This document shows, piece after piece, positions 1-8,170 of a stretch of DNA of 48,984 bases. Location: positions 1 through 48,984 of the forward strand of contig VBCG01000151.1 of NCBI GenBank assembly GCA_005881895.1, in the 5' to 3' direction. The position numbers and the translations under genes are program-made. This DNA is from Betaproteobacteria bacterium (lineage in GTDB: Bacteria; Pseudomonadota; Gammaproteobacteria; Burkholderiales; Casimicrobiaceae). Each line of letters opens with the position of its first letter. Positions within the stretch are counted from its first letter, which is position 1. The notes below the pieces were generated by a model that was not told where the DNA came from, searched no databases, and worked only from the letters and a program-made list of their open reading frames with translations.

Positions 1-604
1 GAGATCGAATCGATCGCGCGAGGAATCGACCTTGAATTTCTGGTAATCGATCTTGAACACGACGTTGGGTCCGAGATTGAAGTTCTCGCCGATCGTCCAT
101 ACGGTCGGTCGGCGACGGCGGCACACCGAGCCCTTCGGGCATCGGTGCATACGAAGCCGCGGTGTGAAGCGCTCGTAACGCGCGAACGGCGTCAAGGCGT
201 AATCGCCGCCCCAGAATGTCTTCGGCACCGGCGTTGGATCGCCGACAAACGTCAAGTTGAGTGCCTCGGTGTCGGTGATCGCGCCGCGCGCATAAAGCGC
301 TTGCAGATCGAGCGGGCCGGTCTGCCAGCGCGCATGGCCCTCCCACAACGTGACGCATGCATTGGGGCGCGAAGTTGGCGGTCCCTGTCCCGCTTTGCCG
401 CTAAACACGCCGCCGCCGACCGTCAATCCCGGAACGCCCTGATAATTCGCCGCCGCATGGAACGACAGATTTGCGCGCCCGCGCCAGCTGCAGTTCCTGA
501 TGGATGCTGCCGAGCGGCGATTCGCGTCGTTCCGTCGGCTGGCTGATGCGGGCATGAGACCCGCTCCGATTGCGCGGCGCGAAAAGCTGCGGCAGGCTCA
601 TCAT
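1..604 (-). pseudogene. Decayed outer-membrane porin remnant
   Basis: Read on the minus strand, several frames together give porin-like sequence: one piece contains VPGLTVGGGVFSGKAGQG, TLWEGHARWQTGPLDLQALY and GDYALTPFARYERF, another contains TIGENFNLGPNVVFKIDYQK near the left edge. The pieces lie in different frames. An extra A near 470, a lost A near 155 and a two-base loss near 80 would explain the breaks. A segment between the PKTFWG and GDYAL parts also seems missing in frame. The reading starts close to the bacterioferritin stop, so the usual signal peptide and N-terminal half are absent, and the 3' end runs off the window. It is a truncated, frameshifted pseudogene unless the breaks are sequencing errors; homopolymer positions make errors possible for two of them. 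Confidence 0.6.
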
Positions 605-626
605 GTTCCGCGCGCGCCGCCATCGC

Positions 627-1103
627 CTACGCGTGCTCCTTCATCTGCGACTGCTGGTAATTTTCGATGCCGACCTTGTCGATCAATTCGAGCTGCTTCT
701 CAAGCCAATCGATGTGCCCCTCCTCCGCATCGAGAATTTGCCGGAAGAGATCGCGGCTCACATAATCGCCGACGCGCTCGCAGTCGGCGATCGCGTCTTT
801 CAACAGCGGATGGGCCGCGAGCTCGAGCTTCAAATCGCAATCGAGCGCCTCGTGCACCGTCTCGCCGACGAGCAGCTTGTGCAGATCCTGGAGATTGGGA
901 AGACCCTCGAGAAAAAGAATTCGCTCCATCAAGCTTTCCGCGTGGCGCATCTCGTCGACCGATTCCTTGCGCTCGTACTGCGCGAGGCGCCCGAATGCCC
1001 AGTGATCGAACATCTTCGCGTGCAGAAAATACTGGTTGATTGCCGTCAGCTCGTTCGTCAACACGGCGTTCAACCGCGCGACAACGTTGGCATCGCCCTT
1101 CAT
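627..1103 (-). CDS. bfr: Bacterioferritin
   Basis: 158 residues, the normal length for a haem-containing ferritin that oxidises Fe(II) and stores it as a mineral in a 24-subunit cytosolic shell. All ferroxidase ligands are visible: E18, E51, H54, E94, E127 and H130. M52 is the expected haem ligand at the subunit dimer interface. The N-terminus MKGDANVVARLN is typical of the family, supporting this start. It is the last gene of a minus-strand run FTR1 - bfd - bfr with gaps of about 19 and 24 bases, so it is probably co-transcribed and under the Fur box at 2182-2200. The pairing with bfd directly upstream supports a store-and-release role. Confidence 0.97.
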   Translation of the reverse strand: MKGDANVVARLNAVLTNELTAINQYFLHAKMFDHWAFGRLAQYERKESVDEMRHAESLMERILFLEGLPNLQDLHKLLVGETVHEALDCDLKLELAAHPLLKDAIADCERVGDYVSRDLFRQILDAEEGHIDWLEKQLELIDKVGIENYQQSQMKEHA

Positions 1104-1127
1104 CGCGTTTCTCCGCTGCTAGCGTCG

Positions 1128-1331
1128 TCAGCTCGCGGACACGGCCTCTGCCGTCGCGCACGCGAGCCGTGCGATCGTTTCGGCCAACAGGGATTTTGCG
1201 CATGATGTGCAGCGGCCGCAACCAAGGCCCACGCCGAGGTTGTGTGCGAGGTCCTCTGACGAGAGTGCGCCTTCCTCGGCGGCCTTGACGATGTCGCGAT
1301 CGGTGATGGCGTTGCAGAGACAGATATACAT
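1128..1331 (-). CDS. bfd: Bacterioferritin-associated ferredoxin
   Basis: 67-residue [2Fe-2S] protein. The cluster ligands are visible as C4 and C6 (MYICLCNAITDRDI) and C38 and C41 (GLGCGRC), the BFD/(2Fe-2S)-binding fold. Bfd docks on bacterioferritin and passes electrons to the haem so that stored iron is reduced and released. The open frame continues upstream into the FTR1 gene, but MYICLC is the family's usual N-terminus, so the start was placed at 1331. It lies between FTR1 and bfr on the same strand, which fits one operon for iron uptake, storage and mobilisation. Confidence 0.95.
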   Translation of the reverse strand: MYICLCNAITDRDIVKAAEEGALSSEDLAHNLGVGLGCGRCTSCAKSLLAETIARLACATAEAVSAS

Positions 1332-1350
1332 GGGCGACTCGTTTGCTGCG

Positions 1351-2127
1351 TTAGTGAGCTGTCGACGGCGTGAAGACGCGATCTTTGAGCCACGCGATGC
1401 CAAGCCATCCGGCCGGAATCAACACCATCAGATAGGTGAGCCATTGTCCGTAGACGCCTTCGGGACCGTACGGCTCGGTCGCCACGTGCCAGAACTCGTT
1501 GTCGACGAGCGGCACCGCGCCGGCCTCGAAGAATTCGTGCAGCGTGTAGACGACGAGCTGCAGCGAGAAGATCAGCAGGAAGATCGCGGTCACCTGAAAA
1601 AACCGCGCGAGGTTGATGCGACGGCCGTAACGCGTCCAAGCCCAGGCAAGAAACGCGGCGCAGCCCACGCCGATCAACGCGCCGACGAGCAGATTGCGCT
1701 CGCCTTGCTGCAGCAGCAATGTGGACAGCAACAACGCGGTTTCCATGCCTTCGCGTACGATCATCAGCAGCACGAAAACGAACACGCCCCACCACGCCGC
1801 CGTGGTCACCTTGTCCTTGGTTGCGAGCTCGATTCGCGTGCCGATCGACTTGCGCATCGTGCGCGCCGTCCGCCACATGTAGACGGTCATCGTCACGACC
1901 ATGATGGCGGCAGCCGCCGCGAGGAAGCCTTCCCACAGCGGCTTGTTTTCAGCCTGCGCGAAAAACCAGCTGGCGATAAAGCTGACGCCGATCGCGGCGC
2001 CCGTGCCCCAATAAAGCGCGGGCAGCAGCGCCGCACGCCCCGTTTGCCGGAGAATCCCCGCGGTGATTGCGACGATGAGAAATGCCTCGATCCCTTCGCG
2101 CATCGTGATGATCAGAATCTGCAGCAC
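1351..2127 (-). CDS. FTR1 family iron permease
   Basis: Integral membrane protein of about 258 residues with roughly seven hydrophobic segments. Two REGxE motifs are visible: REGIE close to the N-terminus and REGME near the middle. These paired motifs are the iron-binding signature of the FTR1/EfeU family, which moves iron across the cytoplasmic membrane. A GTG at 2127 is preceded by GGAGGA at 2131-2136. The in-frame ATG at 2199 would lie inside the Fur box, so the GTG is the better start. No EfeO/EfeB partner is adjacent; instead bfd and bfr follow directly. Regulation by Fur is predicted from the site at 2182-2200. Confidence 0.92.
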   Translation of the reverse strand: MLQILIITMREGIEAFLIVAITAGILRQTGRAALLPALYWGTGAAIGVSFIASWFFAQAENKPLWEGFLAAAAAIMVVTMTVYMWRTARTMRKSIGTRIELATKDKVTTAAWWGVFVFVLLMIVREGMETALLLSTLLLQQGERNLLVGALIGVGCAAFLAWAWTRYGRRINLARFFQVTAIFLLIFSLQLVVYTLHEFFEAGAVPLVDNEFWHVATEPYGPEGVYGQWLTYLMVLIPAGWLGIAWLKDRVFTPSTAH

Positions 2128-2181
2128 GGTTCCTCCGGACGGCATTGCCACAGCGTTTTGCTGCGGCATAACACTAAGAGT

Positions 2182-2200
2182 AATGCGAATCGTTCTCATT
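2182..2200 (-). promoter_or_regulatory. Fur box upstream of the FTR1-bfd-bfr operon
   Basis: The minus strand reads AATGAGAACGATTCGCATT, a 19-base near-palindrome that closely resembles classical Fur operators of the form AATGAGAATgATTCTCATT. It sits about 55 bases upstream of the GTG start of the FTR1 gene, where a repressor would block transcription when Fe(II)-Fur is abundant. No other site of comparable quality was seen nearby. Confidence 0.8.
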
Positions 2201-2341
2201 TAGACACATAACGCCGCTGGCGCGCAATAGGGGCGGGCGCCGAGCATAGGTGGACTGCGGGCCGCGTCGAAAGCGTCTAAGCCACTGTGTAGGCTACAAA
2301 ATATGGGGATGGGAAAGAGACTCGCAGCAATGCAGCTGAGC

Positions 2342-3388
2342 CTAGCTCCCCGGCATCCCGCTAACCGGCGCAAAGAACAGCTCCCGAAAGCTCGCGGGCC
2401 TGGCTTTGATCGTTCCCACACGCGCCATGAATTCTGCATAGCGCATCGTGCCGTCCGGAACGACGCTGAACTTTGTATTGGGATCGTTCAGGATCTTCAG
2501 CGTTTCATCGACCGGTTGCTTGACCTTCGCGACCGCGTTGTAGATTTCCGCCGCCTTGCGCCTGTCGTTGGCGATCAGCAGACAGGCATCTTCCATCGCC
2601 GCGACGAAGGCGGCCGCGAGCTTCGGATTCGCTTCGACGAAGTGGCGCGTCGTGAACGTGATGTCGAGCGTGATGTTGCCCAGAATGTCGACCGAGTTGA
2701 ACACGCGGTGCAACCCCGGCGTCCCGTCCTCGACATACGAAAATGGTGGCGACGCCATATGGCTGTCGATCTCGCCCTTGCCCGACAGCATCACGCCCAA
2801 TGCCTCAGGATGGCCGAGCCCGACGGTGATCGGATCGAGCTTCGCATAATTCGCGTCGCCGAACTCTTTCGCCGCGGCCATGTGCAGAAGGACCGCCGGC
2901 AACGACGTCTTGATGCCGGGGACTGCAATTCGATCTGACGCGGAAAAGTCCTTCAGTGACTTGATCTGCGGATTGCGCGTCATCAGGTACATCGACGACG
3001 AGCTCATGCCCGTGAGTCCCCGCACTTCGATCGCCGGATTATCTTTTGCCTTGGCCCACAGTGTCAGAAATCCTGGCACGCCGATGCCGGCGATGTCGAG
3101 CGCTCCCGCTAGCATCGCGTCGTTGATCACGTTGCCGCCGTCGAACGTCTTCCATTCGACCTTCAGGTCCGGCAGGCCCGCCGCCTTCGCCCGTTTTTCG
3201 AGCAACTGCTCGCGGTCCATCACCATCAGCGGCAGATAGAGAATCCCATAGCCGTACGAGATGCGCACGGTCGAGACTTCCGCGCGCGCGGCGAGCGGCA
3301 AAAATGCGACGGCCAGCGCAACGAAAGCGGCAGTCGACGCGACAATGCCGCGCAGGCGCGCGCGATCAGGCCGACGCGGCAAGCACAT
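2342..3388 (-). CDS. ABC transporter substrate-binding protein, nitrate/sulfonate/taurine type (orphan)
   Basis: About 348 residues from an ATG at 3388. A basic N-terminus followed by a hydrophobic stretch ([21 protein letters not shown]) is a Sec signal peptide ending at ARA. The mature part starts with [17 protein letters not shown] and continues with features of the SsuA/NrtA/TauA-like periplasmic binding fold ([20 protein letters not shown]). The ligand cannot be told from sequence. The ABC permease and ATPase genes that normally accompany such a protein are not adjacent, so it is an orphan binding protein here. Its start overlaps the end of lipA by about 23 bases, which suggests co-transcription from the lip cluster. 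Confidence 0.8.
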   Translation of the reverse strand: MCLPRRPDRARLRGIVASTAAFVALAVAFLPLAARAEVSTVRISYGYGILYLPLMVMDREQLLEKRAKAAGLPDLKVEWKTFDGGNVINDAMLAGALDIAGIGVPGFLTLWAKAKDNPAIEVRGLTGMSSSSMYLMTRNPQIKSLKDFSASDRIAVPGIKTSLPAVLLHMAAAKEFGDANYAKLDPITVGLGHPEALGVMLSGKGEIDSHMASPPFSYVEDGTPGLHRVFNSVDILGNITLDITFTTRHFVEANPKLAAAFVAAMEDACLLIANDRRKAAEIYNAVAKVKQPVDETLKILNDPNTKFSVVPDGTMRYAEFMARVGTIKARPASFRELFFAPVSGMPGS

Positions 3389-4349
3389 CCTCGGCTTGGC
3401 GATCGGCGTGGTATGACGAACGGACCAGCGCGCCGACGGCAGCATGGCGGAATCCCAGCGCATAAGCTTCACGCTCGAACATCGCGAACCTGTCGGGATG
3501 CACGTAACGCGCGACCGGCAGATGCGCTTTCGTCGGCTGCAGGTATTGCCCGATGGTCAGCATGTCGACGTCGTGCGCACGCAAATCGCGGAGCGTTGCC
3601 AGGATCTCGTCGTCGGTCTCGCCCAACCCGACCATCAGGCCGGACTTGGTCGGAATGTCCGGATGTCGACGCTTGAACGATTGCAACAACGAAAGCGAAT
3701 GGGCGTAATCGGAGCCCGGACGCGCTTGTTTGTAGAGGCGCGGCACCGTTTCGAGATTGTGGTTCATCACGTCGGGCGGCGCTTGGTCGATAACGCCGAG
3801 CGCGCGCTCCAATCGTCCGCGAAAATCCGGCACCAGGGATTCGATCTGCGTCGCTGGCGATTCCGCGCGGACCGCGCGAATGCAATCGACGAAATGGCCG
3901 GCGCCGCCGTCACGTAGGTCGTCGCGATCCACGCTGGTGATCACGACGTATTTGAGCTTGAGCGCGGCGATCGTCCGCGCAAGATTCGCCGGCTCAGCGG
4001 CGTCGAGCGGCAGTGGCCGGCCGTGGCCGACATCGCAGAACGGGCAGCGGCGCGTACAGATGTCGCCCATGATCATGAACGTCGCCGTGCCCTTGCCAAA
4101 GCACTCGCCGATGTTCGGACACGACGCTTCCTCGCATACGCTATGCAGGTTGTGTTCGCGCAGGATCTTCTTGATTTCGTAGAAGCGCGGCGACGAAGGC
4201 GCGCGTACGCGAATCCACGGCGGCTTCTTGAGCGGCTCCGCCGCGACCACCTTAATCGCGAATTTCGCGAACACGCGCGCGGTCTTCGCGTCGCCCTTGT
4301 GCTTGATGCCGGCGCTGTTCGAAGGTGCGGGTGGGTCGAAAGTCTCCAT
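3366..4349 (-). CDS. lipA: Lipoyl synthase
   Basis: 327-residue radical-SAM enzyme that inserts two sulfur atoms into octanoyl groups on lipoyl domains. Both iron-sulfur motifs are present: the auxiliary cluster cysteines C72, C77 and C83 ([12 protein letters not shown]) and the radical-SAM cluster CxxxCxxC at C98, C102 and C105 (CTRRCPFC). The C-terminal VRSSYHAD segment carries the conserved RSSY serine that ligates the auxiliary cluster. It lies two bases downstream of lipB, the enzyme that provides its octanoylated substrate, in a ybeD-lipB-lipA run. Its product modifies GcvH, encoded near 15.7 kb, among other lipoyl proteins. Confidence 0.97.
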   Translation of the reverse strand: METFDPPAPSNSAGIKHKGDAKTARVFAKFAIKVVAAEPLKKPPWIRVRAPSSPRFYEIKKILREHNLHSVCEEASCPNIGECFGKGTATFMIMGDICTRRCPFCDVGHGRPLPLDAAEPANLARTIAALKLKYVVITSVDRDDLRDGGAGHFVDCIRAVRAESPATQIESLVPDFRGRLERALGVIDQAPPDVMNHNLETVPRLYKQARPGSDYAHSLSLLQSFKRRHPDIPTKSGLMVGLGETDDEILATLRDLRAHDVDMLTIGQYLQPTKAHLPVARYVHPDRFAMFEREAYALGFRHAAVGALVRSSYHADRQAEDVLAASA

Positions 4350-4351
4350 CG

Positions 4352-5008
4352 TCAGCGGCTACCTAAGGTCAAAGCGACAATCGGCCCGAGCTCGTCGCCG
4401 GCCTCTTCGACGGTGCGGTGCGGTCCGACGTCGCAAAGCTGCGTCACGGCGAGTCCGGGATAGCCGCAGGGATCGATGTCGGAGAAAGGTGTGAGATCCA
4501 TCGCAATGTTGACCGCCAGCCCGTGGTAGGTGCAGCCCTTGCGGACCTTGAGACCCAGCGCGGCGATTTTCGACTCGCGGCCATTGCGCGTCACGTAAAC
4601 GCCGGGCGCTGCGGGTTTCCCGTGTGCAGCGACCGCATGCGACTCAAGCCAGTTTATCACCGCGGCTTCCAGTGACCGGACCATGTCGCGAACGCCGAGC
4701 CGCAGCCGCTTCAGGTCGAAGAGCGTGTAGAGAACGAGCTGTCCCGGACCATGGTAGGTCACCTGACCGCCGCGATCGGCTTTGATCACCGCGATCCCGT
4801 TGTCCCGCAGGAGATGCTCGCGCCGTCCGGCGAGACCCAACGTGTAAATAGGCGAATGTTCGGTCAACCAGATTTCGTCCCCCGTCGTCGCGTCGCGCGC
4901 CGAAGTGAAGTCCTGCATCGCGCGCCACGTCGAAGCGTAGTCGGACCGACCGAGTCGGCGAATGATGACGCCGCCGACCCGATCGATGCGCCGCGGCGCG
5001 TTTTTCAC
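4352..5008 (-). CDS. lipB: Octanoyltransferase
   Basis: 218 residues, the usual size for LipB, which transfers octanoate from acyl carrier protein to lipoyl domains. The conserved substrate segment [14 protein letters not shown], the lysine region [20 protein letters not shown] and the cysteine segment [13 protein letters not shown], which carries the acyl-accepting cysteine, are all present. The start is GTG at 5008 and overlaps the stop codon of ybeD (GTGA), so the two are translationally coupled. lipA follows directly. Confidence 0.95.
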   Translation of the reverse strand: MKNAPRRIDRVGGVIIRRLGRSDYASTWRAMQDFTSARDATTGDEIWLTEHSPIYTLGLAGRREHLLRDNGIAVIKADRGGQVTYHGPGQLVLYTLFDLKRLRLGVRDMVRSLEAAVINWLESHAVAAHGKPAAPGVYVTRNGRESKIAALGLKVRKGCTYHGLAVNIAMDLTPFSDIDPCGYPGLAVTQLCDVGPHRTVEEAGDELGPIVALTLGSR

Positions 5009-5277
5009 AGCACGACTTTGACCATCGGATGCGCGACGAGCTCGCGGTAGAGGTCGTCGAGCTGCTCGCGCGACGTCGCGTTCACTGTCGCGGTGACCGA
5101 CAACCAGTTGCCCGCCGTCGACGCGCGCATCTCAAGCGACGCCGCGTCGAAGTCCGGCGCGTGCTTTTGCACGACGGCCAGCACCGCCTGCGCGAACCCC
5201 GCCTGCGTGCGTCCCATGATCTTGATGGGGAAGGCGCAAGGGAATTCGAGCGCGGAAGCGGTGGTCGTTGCGGTCAT
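5005..5277 (-). CDS. ybeD: DUF493/YbeD family protein
   Basis: 90-residue cytosolic protein of the YbeD (DUF493) family, recognised from CAFPIKIMGRTQAGFAQAV near the N-terminus, the ferredoxin-like small fold length and the position directly in front of lipB. Its biochemical role is not established; linkage with lipB is conserved in many proteobacteria. An ATG at 5277 preceded by GGAAGGAG at a good distance was chosen over a longer frame without a ribosome site. The stop overlaps the lipB start. Confidence 0.9.
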   Translation of the reverse strand: MTATTTASALEFPCAFPIKIMGRTQAGFAQAVLAVVQKHAPDFDAASLEMRASTAGNWLSVTATVNATSREQLDDLYRELVAHPMVKVVL

Positions 5278-5400
5278 GTGGGAGTTCTCCTTCCGGGCAC
5301 GCTCAGATGCCCGCATTCGACAATATGCGGCGCACGCCCGCGCGTTGCAACCCGTCACCGATTTGGATCGTGCAACGCCGGGACGATTCCGCCCGCCGGA

Positions 5401-6606
5401 TCAATTCTTGTAAATGAACTCGCGCGTCAGCGGGTGCGGCAACCGCCCATCCGCCAACGGCTTCCCGGCAAGCAGTTGCCACAGCGACAGCCAGCCGCGA
5501 TCGAACGCGTGCGCGGATCCGGCCATGTAGATGCGCCATACGCGGAATTTCTCCTCGCCGACTTCGGCGCGAGCCACTTCGGCGTTTCCTTCGAGCCTTT
5601 CGACCCAGCTCCAAAGCGTCTTCGCGTAATGCTCGCGCAACGCTTCGGCGTCGACCAACTCCAGGCCGGCATCCGCAAGACCGCCGATCACGCGGCCCAC
5701 GTGCGTCAATTCCCCTCCCGGGAACACATATTCCTCGACGAAGTCGCCGATGCCGCTGCCGAGATGCGTCCCGTCGAGCCAGTTGTGCGTAATGCCGTGG
5801 TTCAGCACGAATCCGCCGGGCTTGAGGATCTGGTGGATCTTGCCGAAGTAACGGCCGAAGTTGCGGATGCCGACGTGCTCGAACATGCCGACGCTCGCGA
5901 CCTTGTCGTATTGCACGTCGTCGGGCAGATCGAGATAGTCCCGCAACTCGACTCGCACGCGATTCTGCAGTCCCCGGGCGGCGATCTCCGCGGCAACGAA
6001 GTCACGTTGATTGGCGGAAAGCGTAATGCCGGTCGCTTCGACGCCGTAGTGCTGCGCAGCCCAGAAGATCAAGCCGCCCCACCCGCAGCCGATGTCCAGC
6101 AGCGTCTCGCCGGGCGCCAGGCGTAGCTTGCGGCAGATATGGTCGAGCTTGTGCTCTTGCGCGTCGTCGAGCGTATCGCTCTCGGAGCGGAAATACGCGC
6201 ACGAATAGACCATCCGCGCGTCGAGCCAAAGCCGGTAGAACGCGTTCGACACGTCGTAGTGGTGTTGAATGTTCGGGCGGTTACCCCGGCGGCGATGCCA
6301 GATTCCCCGAATGCCTGTGCCCAGCGAATGGCCGCCTGCCGTGATCGAGCCGGCCATCGATTCGGCGACGGCCAGCGCGCGCTTTGCGCTGCCGGTGAAA
6401 TCGATATCCTGATGGACGTACGCGCGGGCGAGCGTGCCTAGCGCCGGGGCGACCAGCGCCTTGACGCCCCTCCACGACCGCACGATGACGTCCACTTCCG
6501 GTCTTGGAGACAGCGCAATTCGACCGCCGTCGGGAAGGACCAACGCGACTGGGAGATCGCGCCCGCCGTACCGGGATTCAATCAATCGCTTGAGTGGCGC
6601 CGTCAT
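5401..6606 (-). CDS. cfa: Cyclopropane-fatty-acyl-phospholipid synthase
   Basis: 401 residues, matching Cfa enzymes, which use S-adenosylmethionine to add a methylene bridge to unsaturated acyl chains of membrane phospholipids. The SAM-binding motif I is visible as DIGCGWGGL at residues 171-179, and the conserved active-site segment YSCAYF at 134-139. The motif NIQHHYDVSNAFYRLWLD ahead of it is also diagnostic. The gene interrupts what is often a continuous dacA-dat-ybeD-lipB-lipA order, together with the oppositely oriented flavin-reductase-like gene. About 120 bases separate its stop from ybeD. Confidence 0.95.
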   Translation of the reverse strand: MTAPLKRLIESRYGGRDLPVALVLPDGGRIALSPRPEVDVIVRSWRGVKALVAPALGTLARAYVHQDIDFTGSAKRALAVAESMAGSITAGGHSLGTGIRGIWHRRRGNRPNIQHHYDVSNAFYRLWLDARMVYSCAYFRSESDTLDDAQEHKLDHICRKLRLAPGETLLDIGCGWGGLIFWAAQHYGVEATGITLSANQRDFVAAEIAARGLQNRVRVELRDYLDLPDDVQYDKVASVGMFEHVGIRNFGRYFGKIHQILKPGGFVLNHGITHNWLDGTHLGSGIGDFVEEYVFPGGELTHVGRVIGGLADAGLELVDAEALREHYAKTLWSWVERLEGNAEVARAEVGEEKFRVWRIYMAGSAHAFDRGWLSLWQLLAGKPLADGRLPHPLTREFIYKN

Positions 6607-6739
6607 GATCGGAAGACGTCATCCCGCTGGTTGACAGATTGCAAGTGTAGCAAGACGCCGCTGGCCGGGTCCGGTTCCCGCTTTGACAGTCGCAGCGCGG
6701 CCCCCTTACCATCGGCCGCCCCTCCAACCCCCGCGACTC

Positions 6740-7273
6740 ATGCCCTCTCACGGCCGCGCCCCCGGCGATGATCGTCCTGCGTTCGATCAACGCCAGTTTC
6801 GCGACGCGCTCGCGCAGTTCGCGACGGGCGTCACCATCGTTTGCACGCGAGCACCGAACAAACGCTACGTCGGCTTCACGGCGAACTCGTTCAATTCGGT
6901 GTCGCTCGATCCACCGCTGATCCTTTGGACGATCGCGTGCCGCTCCGGTAGCCTCGGAGCGTTCGAGGCCGCCGAGCGCTACGCCGTCAACGTACTTTCA
7001 TCCGAGCAAACCGATCTGGCGCGCCGCTTCTCGCATCCGCACGCCGACCGTTTTGCGGGCGTCGCGCATCGGCTTGGGTGGTCCGATGCGCCCTTGATCG
7101 ACGGCTGCGTAGCATGGCTCGAATGCCGCCACCACGCGCGGCATACCGCGGGTGATCACGTCGTATTCGTCGGCGAGGTGGTGACGGTCGAGCGGGCGCG
7201 CGGCCACGCGCTGATCTTTCATCAAGGCCGCTTCACGAGCACTGCGTCGCCTCCCGACCTGAAGAGCGGTTAA
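6740..7273 (+). CDS. Flavin reductase-like FMN-binding protein
   Basis: 177 residues from ATG 6740. The segments FRDALAQFATGVTIVCT, GFTANSFNSVSLDPPLILW, YAVNVLSSEQTDLARRF and GDHVVFVGEVVTVE are the classic pattern of the flavin reductase/FMN-binding split-barrel family that supplies reduced flavin to two-component monooxygenases. No oxygenase partner is adjacent, so the physiological partner is unknown. It is the only plus-strand gene in this stretch and its 3' end overlaps the 3' end of dat by a few bases. The first 19 codons of the longer frame (from 6683) look non-coding, so the later ATG was taken; no strong ribosome site is visible. Confidence 0.85.
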   Translation: MPSHGRAPGDDRPAFDQRQFRDALAQFATGVTIVCTRAPNKRYVGFTANSFNSVSLDPPLILWTIACRSGSLGAFEAAERYAVNVLSSEQTDLARRFSHPHADRFAGVAHRLGWSDAPLIDGCVAWLECRHHARHTAGDHVVFVGEVVTVERARGHALIFHQGRFTSTASPPDLKSG

Positions 7274-8154
7274 CGGTTGAGCGCGTGGGCCGAAGCGTCG
7301 CTGGGGTGCGGCTTGCGCTCCTGGAACGCCTGCCACACGGCGCGAAACACGGGCCCGGGCGTTCCGCCCCCGAACGGCGCGCCGTCGAGTTTCGTGATGG
7401 CGAGCACTTCCCGTGTCGATGACGAAAGCCACATCTCATCGGCCGACAATGCTTCTTTGCGCATGATCGGCCGCACGTCGACCGGAAGGCCGATGGCGCG
7501 CGCGATCTCAAGCGTTGCGTCGTAGGTGATCCCCGGGAGCATCAAGTGATCCTTGGGCGGTGCAATCACGCCGCCGTGCTTGACGATCAGCACGTTCGAC
7601 GCCGACGCCTCGGTCAGACGATCGTCACGAAAAAGCACCGTTTCAACGGCGTTGTGATCGACGGCGACCTGACGCATCAAGACGTTGCCGAGCAGCGATA
7701 TCGTCTTCAAATCGCAGCGATCCCAGCGATTGTCCTCGGCGGTGACGACCGCGACGCCGTGGTCGATTTGATCACGCGTCGGAAACGGAAACGGATTGCT
7801 CATCATGAAGATCGTCGGCGGGACGCCCGGCGGGAACGCATGATCGCGTTTCGCGACGCCGCGGGTGATCTGCAGATACAGCGCCTGATCCGCGAACGGC
7901 TGTTTGACGATCAGCTCGCGAACGAGCGTTTCCCACTGCGCCTCGGTGTGCGGATTGCCGAGGCGGATGCCGTCGAGGCTGTATTGCAGGCGGCGCAAAT
8001 GGTGCGGCATCCGGAACGGCTGACGGCTATAAACCGGAATCACTTCATAGACGCCGTCGCCGTAGATGAATCCGCGATCGAGCACCGAAACTCTCGCGTC
8101 CTCGAGCGCGAGGAATTCGCCGTTCAGATAGACGACTTGATCCGGATTCAGCAT
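7270..8154 (-). CDS. dat: D-amino acid aminotransferase (fold-type IV PLP enzyme)
   Basis: 294 residues. Class IV aminotransferase pattern: N-terminal VVYLNGEFLALEDARVSVLDRGFIYGDGVYEVIPVY, catalytic PLP lysine K150 in CDLKTISLLGNV, and the phosphate-binding region near EASASNVLIV. The combination RGFIYGDGVYEV and LKTISLLGNV fits D-alanine transaminase better than branched-chain or 4-amino-4-deoxychorismate enzymes, though class IV members are hard to separate. It lies just downstream of dacA on the same strand with a gap of about 16 bases; DacA releases D-alanine from peptidoglycan, so linkage makes sense. Confidence 0.88.
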   Translation of the reverse strand: MLNPDQVVYLNGEFLALEDARVSVLDRGFIYGDGVYEVIPVYSRQPFRMPHHLRRLQYSLDGIRLGNPHTEAQWETLVRELIVKQPFADQALYLQITRGVAKRDHAFPPGVPPTIFMMSNPFPFPTRDQIDHGVAVVTAEDNRWDRCDLKTISLLGNVLMRQVAVDHNAVETVLFRDDRLTEASASNVLIVKHGGVIAPPKDHLMLPGITYDATLEIARAIGLPVDVRPIMRKEALSADEMWLSSSTREVLAITKLDGAPFGGGTPGPVFRAVWQAFQERKPHPSDASAHALNR

Positions 8155-8170
8155 TCACCTCTCCATCAGG

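Noticed and set aside
570-1205. Long plus-strand open frame across bfr and bfd
   Set aside because: It lies opposite the well-supported bfr gene and has no family resemblance; GC-rich codon mirroring explains it.
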